Positions 56,145 through 64,000 of a stretch of 64,000 nucleotides of DNA are shown here, one piece after another; the first letter of the stretch is position 1, and each line of letters starts with the position of its first letter. The DNA is taken from contig CAWJJM010000004.1 of assembly GCA_963843275.1 (NCBI GenBank), forward strand, positions 620,001 to 684,000. The letters run 5' to 3'. Origin of the DNA: CAWJJM01 sp963843275. GTDB lineage: Bacteria; Acidobacteriota; Thermoanaerobaculia; Multivoradales; JBCCEF01. The notes under the pieces are model-generated. The model was not told the origin of the DNA. It did no database searches and saw only the letters and a program-made list of their open reading frames with translations. The position numbers and the translations under genes were made by a program.

Positions 56145-57946
56145 CCGTCCTCCCGTTCCTCGACCGACTCGATCTGTCCTTCGAACAGCTGCAGCACCGT
56201 CTGCACCGTGGGGTGCTCGGTCACCTCGGAGGCGACCTCCGGGGGCGCGGCCTCCACCTCGGCGGCGGCCGCTGCCGGCAGCGAGCCGTCGGCCCGCGCC
56301 TCCCAGCGGGCGCCGTCCCCCCAGGTCCGGCGCACCGCGGCGTCGAGCGCCTCGCGGTTGGCCTCCCGCTGCACCCGGCGGGCCAGCGGCTGGTCGTCGG
56401 GGGAGTAGCGGATCACCAGGCGGTCGCCTTCGCGGTCCAGCGCGGCGCGCTCGAGGTGGGCGGCGAGCGGCTCCTTGAGGCGCCGGACCTCGTCGAGGAA
56501 GCCGCCGACGCCGCCGCCGGAGCCCTCGGCCGACGGTGCGTCGGCCGGCCGGTCCGCCTCTCCGGCGGCTTCGGGACGGGGGGGCGCGGCCGCGTCCGGC
56601 GGCGCCGGGCCCGGGGCGGGCTCCGCCGCGGCCGCCGCGGGGCTCTCGGCGGGCCGCGGAGTCGCCGTTCGGGGAGCGGCCTCCGGCGCGGCCGGGGGCG
56701 CCGCGGGCCGTTCGGGAGCCGGCTTCCTCTCCTCCTCGACCTCCTCCCGCCGGCGCCGCCGGGCGGCGGCGGGGGGACCGCCTGCCGGGCCGGAGCGCGC
56801 GCCGGGCTCGGGGGCGCCGCCGCCGAGCAGCTCCTCGACGCGGACCAGCTTGGGGAGCTCGGCCGCCCGCAGCCAGGCCACCTCGGCGGCGATGTAGCCG
56901 TTCTCGGAGCGCCGCACCAGCGGCTCGCCGGCCAGCAGTTGGCCGAGCAGCCGCAGCAGGTTCTCGTAGCCCGCGCCGGCGACGAGCGCGGCGAGGGCGG
57001 CGGTCTCCTCGGCCGGGAGGTCGACCCGCTCGCGGGCCGCCTCGCCGCCGCCGGCGAGCGCCAGGTGGAGGCCGTCGCGGCAGTAGGCGACGAACTGGGA
57101 GAAGACGTGGCGCGGGTCCCAGCCCTCCTCCTCGAGGCGTGACGCCAGCCGGCTCACCTCCTCGGAGCGGCCGGCGAGCACGGCGGCCAACAGCTCGTGG
57201 AGCAGGCGCGCGTCGAGCCCGCCGAGCAGGCGCGCCGCGTCCTCGTCCTCGATGGTGCCGGCACCGAAGGTGGCGAGCTGGTCGAGCAGCGCCACCGCGT
57301 CGCGGACGCTGCCCTCGCCGGCGCGGGCGAGCAGGCGCAGGGCGGCGTCGGAGGCGGTGATCCCCTCCCGCTCGCAGAGGTCGCGGAGGTGCTGCGCCAC
57401 GACGTCGGAGGGCACCCGCCGGAAGTGGAACTCCTGGCAGCGCGACAGGATGGTGGCCGGCACCGCCTCCGCCTCCGTGGTGGCGAAGACGAAGACCAGG
57501 TGCGCCGGCGGCTCTTCGACGATCTTCAACAGCGCGTCGAAGGCCTGGCGCGAGAGGCGGTGGATCTCGTCGAGCACCACGACCTTGTAGCGGTCGCGGG
57601 CGGCGCCGTAGCGCAGGCTCTCGGTCAGCTCGCGCACCTGCTCGACCTTGGAGTAGGTCGCCGCGTCGACCTCGAGGACGTCGAGGTCGGAGCCGGCGGT
57701 GATCTCGCGGCAGGGCGTGCACTCGTTGCACGGCTCGGCGGTGGGGCCGTGGACGCAGTTGAGCGCCTTGGCCAGCAGCCGGGCGGCGGTGGTCTTGCCC
57801 ACCCCGCGGATCCCCGAGAACAGGTAGGCCTGGGCGATCCGCCCCTCCCCCAGGGCGTTGCGCAGGGCGGTGACGATCGCCTGCTGCCCGATCAGGCTGG
57901 AGAAGTCCTGGGGGCGGTACTTCCGGGCTAGGACCTGGTAGGTCAT
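56141..57946 (-). CDS. dnaX: DNA polymerase III subunits gamma/tau
   Basis: Clamp-loader ATPase of 601 residues. ARKYRPQDFSSLIGQ, Walker A FSGIRGVGKTTAARLLAKALNC, the zinc module CVHGPTAEPCNECTPC, Walker B VVVLDEIHRLS and the sensor SRCQEFHFRRV are clear. The linker (about 395-480) is a long Pro/Ala/Glu-rich stretch. The C-terminal tau-like domain is FLDEVRRLKEPLAAHLERAAL. The SRP RNA gene lies just upstream on the same strand. Confidence 0.95.
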   Translation of the reverse strand: MTYQVLARKYRPQDFSSLIGQQAIVTALRNALGEGRIAQAYLFSGIRGVGKTTAARLLAKALNCVHGPTAEPCNECTPCREITAGSDLDVLEVDAATYSKVEQVRELTESLRYGAARDRYKVVVLDEIHRLSRQAFDALLKIVEEPPAHLVFVFATTEAEAVPATILSRCQEFHFRRVPSDVVAQHLRDLCEREGITASDAALRLLARAGEGSVRDAVALLDQLATFGAGTIEDEDAARLLGGLDARLLHELLAAVLAGRSEEVSRLASRLEEEGWDPRHVFSQFVAYCRDGLHLALAGGGEAARERVDLPAEETAALAALVAGAGYENLLRLLGQLLAGEPLVRRSENGYIAAEVAWLRAAELPKLVRVEELLGGGAPEPGARSGPAGGPPAAARRRRREEVEEERKPAPERPAAPPAAPEAAPRTATPRPAESPAAAAAEPAPGPAPPDAAAPPRPEAAGEADRPADAPSAEGSGGGVGGFLDEVRRLKEPLAAHLERAALDREGDRLVIRYSPDDQPLARRVQREANREALDAAVRRTWGDGARWEARADGSLPAAAAAEVEAAPPEVASEVTEHPTVQTVLQLFEGQIESVEEREDG

Positions 57947-57961
57947 GGGCGGGGGTCTCGC

Positions 57962-58101
57962 GGCGGGCAGCGGGGAACGAAGGGTTCCGGCCTTTCCGCG
58001 GCACTCGTCCGGGACGCCTTATCGCTGCTCCCTTCCGGGCCTGACGAGGTTCGGTGCCGGCCGATGCACGGGACCCGAACCCTTCGTTCCCCGCTGCCGC
58101 G
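57962..58101 (-). ncRNA. ffs: Signal recognition particle RNA (4.5S, small bacterial type)
   Basis: On the minus strand the conserved domain IV reads GUCAGGCCCGGAAGGGAGCAGC (internal and apical loops with GGAA). The ends form a long stem: GCAGCGGGGAACGAAGGG with CCCTTCGTTCCCCGCTGC. No Alu domain is seen. The 5' end is placed by the promoter just upstream; both ends are approximate by a few bases. Confidence 0.92.
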
Positions 58102-58108
58102 AGCGCCC

Positions 58109-58138
58109 ATCGTACGCGGGCGTTCGGGTGCTTGTAAA
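58109..58138 (-). promoter_or_regulatory. Promoter of the SRP RNA (and probably dnaX operon)
   Basis: On the minus strand, TTTACA (58138-58133), 18 bases, TACGAT (58114-58109), followed by the RNA 5' end about 8 bases on. Confidence 0.55.
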
Positions 58139-58289
58139 GAACAGCCGGCAGGGGCCGGAAGATTCCACGCCGGCGCCCGCCCGCGGCGCACCGGGCGGAG
58201 GAATTTGCCGTCCCGGCGGTCGTTGTCGTAAGATGCCCGTTCGCCCGTCCGGGGCGACAGGGGGCGTGTGCGGTATCGTCGCGGCCGTC

Positions 58290-58756
58290 ATGGACGACCG
58301 CGAGGCGATGCGGCTCGCCCTCGCCGAGGCGGAGCGCGCCGGCGCCGCCGGCGAGGTTCCGATCGGCGCCGTGGTGGTCCGCGGCGACGAGATCCTCGGC
58401 CGTGGCCACAACCGGCGCGAGCTCGACGGCGACCCCCTGGCCCATGCCGAGATCCTGGCCCTGCGCCAGGCGGCTTCCGGGGTGGAGGGGTGGCGTCTCG
58501 TGGGCTGCACGCTCTACGTCGACGCTGGAACCCTGCGCCATGTGCGCCGGGGCGCTGGTGAACGCGCGGGTCGAGCGCCTGGTGTTCGGCGCGGCCGACC
58601 CGAAGGGCGGCTTCTGCGGCAGCCTGGGCGACCTGGTCCGGGACCCGCGGCTCAACCACCGGCTGGTGGTGACGGCGGGGGTCCTCGAGACGGAGTGCTC
58701 GGCGTCTGCTCAAGGGCTTCTTCGCCGACCTGCGGCGACGCGGCCCGGCTCTTTGA
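58290..58756 (+). CDS. tadA: tRNA adenosine deaminase TadA (two frameshifts)
   Basis: Deaminates A34 of tRNA-Arg(ACG) to inosine; that tRNA is present at 32288. AVVVRGDEILGRGHN and the zinc/active-site PLAHAEILALR are in the first frame. A slip near 58532 (CTLYVDAGTL for the expected T-L-E) leads to PCAMCAGALVNARVERLVFGA, the P-C-x-x-C zinc motif. A second slip near 58705 leads to LLKGFFADLRRRG and the TGA at 58754. Complete family order, about 155 residues. Confidence 0.88.
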
Positions 58757-58776
58757 CGGCGAAGACGAAGTTCCGA

Positions 58777-58867
<91 letters not shown>

Positions 58868-58880
58868 AGCGCACAGGACT

Positions 58881-58970
58881 GGAGAGGTGCCGGAGTGGTC
58901 GAACGGGGCGGTCTCGAAAACCGTTGACCGCGCAAGCGGTCCGTGGGTTCGAATCCCACCCTCTCCGCCA
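58881..58970 (+). tRNA. tRNA-Ser (CGA)
   Basis: Acceptor GGAGAGG with CCTCTCC, long variable arm (GACCGCGCAAGCGGTC), T-loop GGTTCGAATC, anticodon loop CTCGAAA with CGA, CCA encoded. 90 nt, 13 bases after the first tRNA-Ser and with nearly the same ends. Confidence 0.95.
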
Positions 58971-59086
58971 TCCCGCGATGCTCGACGGCCGGGGGCGGGA
59001 GCCGCCCCCGGCTCGTGAAACCGAGCGTCGGAACCGCCGCCCGCACGCGGGCGCGGCCGACCGAGGCCCGAAGGAAGGGGAACACC

Positions 59087-59221
59087 GTGAAGCGGACGTT
59101 TCAACCGAACAACCGTCGCCGCAAGCGCACGCACGGCTTTCTCGTGCGCATGCGCACCCGTGCGGGACGCCAGGTCATCGCGCGGCGCCGCCGCAAGGGT
59201 CGCAAGCGCCTGAGCGTCTGA
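59087..59221 (+). CDS. rpmH: Ribosomal protein bL34
   Basis: A 44-residue basic protein: KRTFQPNNRRRKRTHGF, RMRTRAGRQVIARRRRKGR. GTG start at 59087 after AAGGAAGGGG. Its stop overlaps the rnpA ATG (TGATG), the usual rpmH-rnpA coupling. Confidence 0.97.
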   Translation: MKRTFQPNNRRRKRTHGFLVRMRTRAGRQVIARRRRKGRKRLSV

Positions 59222-59648
59222 TGGCCGACGTGCCCCGGGGGCACGGCACGTCCCCGGGACCGGCGGCCGGCGGCCAGGGACTGGGTCGCCAGGAGCGGGT
59301 CCGGCAGCGCCGCGACTATCTGCGCGCCTACCGCTCCGGCCGGCGCCGCGGCGGACGGCTGGCGACCCTCTTCTTCGTTCCCAACCCGCTGGGGCACGCC
59401 CGCCTGGGGATCACCGCCAGCCGCAAGGACGGGCGGCGCGGTGGTCCGCCAGCGGCTCAAGCGCAGAGTCCGGGAGATCTATCGCCGATGGGATGCGTCG
59501 CAGCGAGCTGCCGCCGTTCGACCTGGTGGTGAACCTGAAGCCGGCGGCGGCGACGGCCGACTTCCCGACGCTGCGCCGGGAGCTGGAGCGACAGCTCGCC
59601 GCGGTGCTGGCGCCGGGGACTCGCGGACCCCGGCGGCCCGCGCTCGTG
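59221..59648 (+). CDS. rnpA: Ribonuclease P protein component (two or more frameshifts)
   Basis: Protein subunit of RNase P. It has LGRQERVRQRRDYLRAYRSGRR at the N-terminus and ARLGITASRK. After a slip near 59430 comes the RNA-binding VVRQRLKRRVREIYRR (normally R-N-R-x-K-R). After another slip near 59500 comes SELPPFDLVVNLKPAAA. In the last frame there is no stop before yidD, so a third slip probably hides the end, likely the TGA in CGTGACC that overlaps the yidD GTG. Confidence 0.85.
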
Positions 59649-59852
59649 ACCCGCGCCGTCGCCGCCCTCCCGCTCGCCTACAAGCGTTGGATCTCACCCC
59701 TGCTACCGCGCTCCTGCCGCTTCTCCCCGACCTGCTCCGAGTACGCGCGGCTCGCCCTGCTCGAGCACGGGCTGGTGCGCGGCACCGCCATGGCGGCCGA
59801 GCGTCTGTTGCGTTGCCAGCCGCTGTTCCCCGGAGGGATCGACCTGCCGTAG
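59646..59852 (+). CDS. yidD: YidD membrane protein insertion efficiency factor
   Basis: A 68-residue protein: LPLAYKRWISPLLPRSCRFSPTCSEYARLALLEHG, with the invariant C-R-F-x-P-T-C-S-x-Y, then MAAERLLRCQPLFPGGIDLP. GTG start at 59646. It lies in its normal place between rnpA and yidC. Confidence 0.9.
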   Translation: MTRAVAALPLAYKRWISPLLPRSCRFSPTCSEYARLALLEHGLVRGTAMAAERLLRCQPLFPGGIDLP

Positions 59853-59898
59853 GGCGCTCCGCCGGCGGCGGGGACGATCGAGAAAGGAACCGGACGTA

Positions 59899-61679
59899 GT
59901 GGACAATCGGCGTATCCTGTTGGCTGTTCTGTTGTCGCTCGCGATCCTGATCGCGTGGCAGTTCCTCTTCCCGCCGGCCAGGCGCCGACGCCGGCGGGTC
60001 CGACGGCCGCCGCGCCGGCGACCGCCGTGCCGGCGGCCGCTCCGGAGACCTCGACGGGCGCCCCGGCGGCGGCCGCGCCCTCCGCCGAGGAGCAGGCGGC
60101 GGCGCGTGCCGAGGTCGAGGCGTTGGTCGGGGGCGAGCCGGTGGCGGCCTCGGCGAGTGCAGTCGGTCGTGGTGGAGACCGGCCTCTACCGCGCCGAGCT
60201 GAGCAACCGCGGCGCGTCCTCGTCTCCTTCCAGCTCAAGGAGCACCGCAGCCAGGACGGCGGTCCGGTCGACCTGGTGCGCCGGCGGGCGCCGGGCGAGC
60301 CGCTCCCCTTCGCCGTGGTCGGCCCCGACGGCGCGCCGTCGGGGCTCGCCGACGCCCTGTTCGCGGTGGAGCGCGGCCGCTCGGGCGAGGACACCGCGGT
60401 GACCTTCCGCTACCGCGGCCCGGACGGCGCCGCGGTGAAGCGCTTCGTCTTCCACCCCGGCGGCCTGTTCGACGTCTCGGTGGCGGTGGGCGAGCCGGAG
60501 AGCTGGCGGCTCTTCGTCGGGCCCGGCCTGCGCAACCCGACCGCCGCGGAGCTGGGCGACCGGTTCGCCCAGCGCTCCGCGGCCTACGAGCGCGGCACCG
60601 ACGTGGAGAACCTCGACCCGCGCAAGGGCGACGAGGTGCAGGTGGTCTCCGGCGTCGGCATGCGCTGGGTGGCGCTGGAGGACAACTACTTCCTCGCCGC
60701 GCTGATGCCCCGAAGGGCCTGGCGCAGGTCGCCTTCGAGCCGCTGTTGATGCACCCCTCCGGGGACGCCGTGGAGTTCGAGCCGGTCCCCGCCGAGCTGC
60801 GGGACGAGCAGAAGGAGCTCAACCGCGACTACGCGCTGCTGCTGCGGCCCGACGGGCCGCGCCTGGAGCTGGCGGCGTACTGGGGGGCGAAGAAGTACGA
60901 CCGCCTCGAGACGCTGGGCTACGACCTCGAGCGCACGGTCGACCTCGGCATCTTCGGCTTCCTCTCGCGCTGCATCCTCAAGGGGCTGCTGTGGATCCAC
61001 GACCACGTGGTGCCACAACTACGGTTGGGCCATCGTGCTGATGACCCTGTTCATCAAGCTGCTGCTGCTCGCCGCTCACCCACAAGAGCTACGCCTCGAT
61101 GCGGAAGATGCAGGAGCTGCAACCCGCAGGTCCAGGCGATCCGCGCAAAGCTGCCGGGGCAAGCTGCGCGACAAGCAGGGCGAGATGAACTTCGAGGCGC
61201 AGCGCAAGATGAACGAGGAGATGCGGGAGCTGTACCCCGCCTAGGGCGTCAACCCGGCGGGCGGCTGCCTGCCGATGCTGCTGCAGCTCCCCGTCCTGTT
61301 CGCCTTCTACCGGCTGCTGACCGCGGCGGTCGAGCTGCGCGGCGCCCCGTGGATCCTGTGGATCGCCGACCTGTCGGTGCGTGACCCCTACTACGTGCTG
61401 CCGCTGATCATGGGCGTCACCCAGTTCCTGCAGCAGCGCATGACCCCGTCGGCCGCGGATCCCATGCAGCGGCGGCTGATGCAGGTCCTGCCGGTGGTGT
61501 GGACCATCTTCTTCCTCGGCTTCCCGAGCGGGCTGGTCCTCTACTGGCTGACCAACAACCTCTTGACGATCGCCCAGCAGGCGATCTACAACCATCTGAA
61601 GAAGCGCAACGGGGACGCCGCTTCCGGCGGACCCTCCTCCCCCAAGCGAGGCAAGGCCTCGAAACAGGTGGCTTCCTGA
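59899..61679 (+). CDS. yidC: Membrane protein insertase YidC (six or more frameshifts, one in-frame TAG)
   Basis: Inserts proteins into the inner membrane. GTG start with RRILLAVLLSLAILIAWQFLFPP, the first span. The large periplasmic beta domain follows across frames (RRVLVSFQLKEHRS, RWVALEDNYFLAALMP, YWGAKKYDRLETLGYDLERTVDLG). Then come IHDHVVPQL..NYGWAIVLMTLFIKLLLL, YASMRKMQELQPQ, GVNPAGGCLPMLLQLPVLFAFYRLL and LMQVLPVVWTIFFLGFPSGLVLYWLTNN. A TAG at 61242 stands where Glu is usual (Y-P-A-stop-G-V-N-P). All domains are present, so the breaks are probably errors. Confidence 0.88.
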
Positions 61680-62889
61680 TGAGCAAACGCAAGTTCTTCT
61701 CCGGCAACACCGTCCGCCAGGCGTTGGTCTCCGCCGCCTCCTTCTTCGACGTGCCCCCCGACGAGATCGCCTTCCGGGAGGTGGAGAAGCGGCACGGCTT
61801 CATCAAGGTGCGCAGACGCGTGGTGATCGAGGTGGACGCCGACGAGCCGCGCCGGCCGCCGGCGGCCCCCGACAGGCCGGCCCGCGAGGAGGAGGCGCCG
61901 GCGCGCCGGGGCAGGGCGACGCCGCGCGGCGAGGAGCGCGCGGCCGGCGCGGTGGAGCTCGAGGCCGAGCCCGGACGGCCGCCCGCCCGCCACGGCGCCC
62001 GAGGCGGGCGCGGAGGACGCTCCGGCGGAGGAGCGCGAGGAGGAGTCCGCGCGGCGGGGCGACCGCGCCCGGCCGCCGCGCCGCGAGCGCCCGCCGGCCG
62101 AGGAGGACGAGGAGGACGAGGAGACCGCCGACGACGAGGAGGCGAAGACGCTGACGACGACGAGGAGCGCGACGACGCTGACGACGACGACGAGCGGGAC
62201 GACGCTGACGACGACGACGAGCGCAAGGAGCCGGTCGCGGTGGCGGGCGGCGACGACGGGGAGTCCGGGGAGGCCGGGCGCCCGCGCCGGCGTGGCGGTC
62301 GGCGCCGGCGACCGCGCGGTGGTCGCGGACGGTCCGGCGGCGGTCGCGACGAGGCGGCGGAGGAGAGCCGACCCGGGGCGACGACCTGGTGGTCCTCCCG
62401 GAGGCCCCGCGCCGTCCCTCGGAGCGCTACGAGGAGGCGCGCGGCGCGCTCGCCGACGCCACCCGCGAGGCCCTCGACCACATCCTCGACGTGGCGGGCA
62501 TCGACGTCGGCTACACGGTGCTCCAGGGCGACGACCGCCTGGAGGTCGAGCTCACCGGCGCGGACGAGCCGCTGCTGCTCGCCGAGGGCGGCGAGCTGCT
62601 CCGCGCCGTCGAACAGCTCGTCCCCCGGATCGTGCGCAGCATCGTGGGCGAGTCGGTGTCGGTGCGGGTGGACAGCGGCAGCTTCCACGAGATCCACGAG
62701 GAGCAGCTCCGCTCCCTGGCCCAGCGCACCGCCTCCGAGGTGCGCCGCACGGAACGGCCGCGGACGCTCGAGCCGATGAGCCCCGCCGACCGCCGGATCG
62801 TCCACGTGACGTTGGCGGACGAGCCCGGCGTCACCTCGGTGAGCGAGGGCTCGAGCTACTTCAAGCGCGTCACGATCAAGCCGGTCTAG
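61679..62889 (+). CDS. jag: Jag/KhpB RNA-binding protein (frameshifts)
   Basis: Jag-N domain (SKRKFFSGNTVRQALVSAASFFDV, FREVEKRHGFIKVRRR), a long low-complexity linker with D-D-A-D-D-D-D-E-R repeats (about 62150-62230), then a KH domain (ALDHILDVAGIDVGYTVLQGD) and the R3H domain ending LEPMSPADRRIVHVTLADEPGVTSVSEG. A slip near 62370 joins linker and KH, and two compensating slips probably lie in the linker, where one frame is acidic and the other Arg-rich. ATGA overlap with yidC. Confidence 0.88.
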
Positions 62890-63197
62890 GAAGGGCGCCG
62901 CGTCGCGCTCGGCCGGTGCGCGGCGCTGCGGGTCGATCGCTCGGGGAGTGGCGCGGCGGTGGGAGCGGCAGCGCTCGCGCCTCGGGCCGGCGGCGTTTCA
63001 CGTGAAACATCCCGGGCACCCCATCGCGACGTAGGGTGCCGGCGGCCCGCCGGGCCGGGGGTGGGTCGTGGGGAGCGCCCTCGCGGGTCCAGGGCGTCCG
63101 TGCCTTCCCTGCCCGCGGCGAGCGGTTGTCCCGTGGAGCCCCCGGCTTCCCGAAGCGCGGGGCGGACCGCGACCCGGCCCACCCCGCGGTCTGCTGG
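62890..63197. other. 308-base intergenic region between jag and the ORFan
   Basis: Holds one parS site (62994-63009). The rest is GC-rich with nothing else that I can support. Confidence 0.6.
62994..63009. promoter_or_regulatory. parS centromere-like site (15 of 16)
   Basis: CGTTTCACGTGAAACA differs from the ParB-binding consensus TGTTTCACGTGAAACA only in the first base. ParB/Spo0J would load here for origin segregation. Confidence 0.92.
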
Positions 63198-63671
63198 CTA
63201 GTTGAAGCAGACGATGGTCTCGTCCCAGCTCGAGCACTTGCCGAAGGCGCACGCTTTGCCGGACGTGAACAGGCAGACGTGCCCGCCCGAGCTGCGCACC
63301 CCGAAGCACACGTGGAGCGAGACGAGCAGCAGGTCCCACTTGTAGCAGACGCTGGTGTTCGCGGCGCTGAAGGTGTACTTGACGTGGGACACCTCGATGC
63401 CGGCGACGTAGAGCGTCAGGTCGATCGACAGCTTCCAGTCCGAGCCGGGCGTGAAGCACACCTTGCCCTTGACCCGGAAGATCTTGATGTCGAAGTCGAT
63501 GTCCTTGCAGCCCTCTTCGGCGTCGGCGACGCTCACCTTCGCGATCTGGCCGTGGAGCTCTCGGGGGTCGATCTTCGACAACCTCGAGCGCAGCTCGTCG
63601 GCCGAGAGGCCGAAGCGCCGCGCGGCCTCGGCGAACTGCTCCTTGGGGACGTAGCTGAAGTCGAATGCCAT
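63198..63671 (-). CDS. Hypothetical cysteine-rich protein, 157 aa
   Basis: Not recognised. The N-terminal 45 residues look helical (VPKEQFAEAARRFGLSADELRSRL). The rest is beta-like with eight cysteines (for example HVCFGVRSSGGHVCLF and ACAFGKCSSWDETIVCFN at the end). No signal peptide. GGAGGAG lies ahead of the ATG. GC is lower than in the flanks and the upstream 70 bases are AT-rich (TAATTATGTATTTC). It sits between two parS sites on the strand opposite to jag and rsmG. Confidence 0.65.
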   Translation of the reverse strand: MAFDFSYVPKEQFAEAARRFGLSADELRSRLSKIDPRELHGQIAKVSVADAEEGCKDIDFDIKIFRVKGKVCFTPGSDWKLSIDLTLYVAGIEVSHVKYTFSAANTSVCYKWDLLLVSLHVCFGVRSSGGHVCLFTSGKACAFGKCSSWDETIVCFN

Positions 63672-63851
63672 GTGCTCCTCCTTGGTCTTGAAGCGGTCGC
63701 GTCATTGCGCCGCTCCTCCTCTACGAGATGGCGAAAAGTAATTATGTATTTCATGCACGCCGCCCGTTCGCCCTCCGGTCGCCGCTTTCGGGGCGAACGT
63801 CGGCGAGTCGGCGAGTCGGCGAGCGCGGGGTGCGCGGGGCGCCCCGGAGTC

Positions 63852-63867
63852 GGTTTCACGTGGAACG
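63852..63867. promoter_or_regulatory. Second, weaker parS site (13 of 16)
   Basis: GGTTTCACGTGGAACG keeps the core GTTTCACGTG-AAC with one change inside the core, 16 bases upstream of the rsmG start and 858 bases from the first site. Confidence 0.75.
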
Positions 63868-63882
63868 TGCGATCCTCGCGGG

Positions 63883-64000
63883 ATGGGGGAGCTGCCGGAG
63901 ATCGGGCGGGAGGAGCTCGCGGAACGGCTGCGGGCGCTGGCGCCGGAGCCGCTGTCCGACGCGGCGGTCGCCGCGCTGGCCGTGCACTACGCCGAGCTGC
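63883..64000 (+). CDS. rsmG: 16S rRNA m7G527 methyltransferase RsmG, N-terminal part
   Basis: Only the first 39 codons are in the window: MGELPEIGREELAERLRAL, then PLSDAAVAALAVHYAEL, matching the N-terminal helices of RsmG (L-x-x-Y-x-x-L). Its position after jag and beside parS supports this. The SAM motifs are beyond the edge. Confidence 0.75.
   Translation, partial: MGELPEIGREELAERLRALAPEPLSDAAVAALAVHYAEL

Noticed and set aside
63790..63825. Triplet of TCGGCGAG near rsmG
   Set aside because: A small local tandem repeat only. No sign of CRISPR or a mobile element.
63533..63859. Short leftward frame starting MKYIITFRHLVEEERR
   Set aside because: Overlaps the start of the ORFan in another frame, no fitting ribosome site, and it soon turns Arg/Ser-rich.

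Overview
This 64 kb window is very GC-rich chromosomal DNA that includes a replication-origin region. dnaA, dnaN, recF, gyrB and gyrA run leftward from about 46.3 to 36.9 kb. rpmH, rnpA, yidD, yidC, jag and the start of rsmG run rightward from 59.1 kb to the right edge, with two ParB-type parS sites. An ECF sigma factor of the TTRWS type beside a Ser/Thr kinase, a kinase with a TPR tail, beta-helix surface proteins with IPTL-like C-termini, and an SGNH/TPR membrane protein together suggest an Acidobacteriota-like organism. That assignment is inference, since no rRNA gene is present.

Layout. 1-3.1 kb: Ser/Thr kinase, ECF sigma factor and an ArsM-like methyltransferase that reads through an in-frame TGA. 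3.2-6.0 kb: asnA (frame-broken), fabH and a rhodanese with an in-frame TGA in its active-site motif. 6.0-11.3 kb: membrane and glycan genes (ICMT-like methyltransferase, GT-C protein, flippase-like protein, GT4, GT2). 11.3-14.1 kb: a hypothetical protein and a kinase/TPR protein. 14.3-19.4 kb: FAD oxidoreductase, RnfD-like plus DUF2330 pair, MFS transporter. 19.4-21.2 kb: two damaged beta-helix surface-protein genes. 21.3-24.1 kb: LytS/LytTR two-component pair, direct repeats and an exported DJ-1/PfpI protein. 24.1-32.1 kb: M3 peptidase lipoprotein, SGNH/TPR protein, small hypothetical protein, lipoprotein, GT-C protein. 32.3-36.9 kb: tRNA-Arg and a run of HAD phosphatase, sugar nucleotidyltransferase, CYTH, M20 dipeptidase and CPBP protease genes. 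36.9-46.3 kb: origin genes. 46.4-50.6 kb: RimB/RimK/AstE-like/SppA operon. 50.6-51.1 kb: a gene-free segment with a candidate structured RNA. 51.1-58.1 kb: mutY, a cNMP-binding protein, a NadR-like ATPase, an aminotransferase, recR, ebfC, dnaX and SRP RNA. 58.3-64 kb: tadA, two tRNA-Ser, then rpmH to rsmG.

The most interesting signal is a pair of probable selenoprotein genes 2.6 kb apart. In each, one in-frame TGA stands exactly where the family has its reactive cysteine, the frame stays open through the conserved rest of the domain, and a perfect hairpin begins 9-13 nt after the TGA with a G in the first two loop positions, as expected of a bacterial SECIS. A second candidate novelty is the folded-RNA-like element at 50.72-50.87 kb.

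Caution on quality. Several genes, including the essential gyrB and yidC, carry many one-base frameshifts, while neighbours such as dnaA, dnaN, recF and dnaX are intact. I read this as consensus error in parts of the assembly, annotate those genes as single loci, and treat apparent fusions and stops there as probable artefacts.
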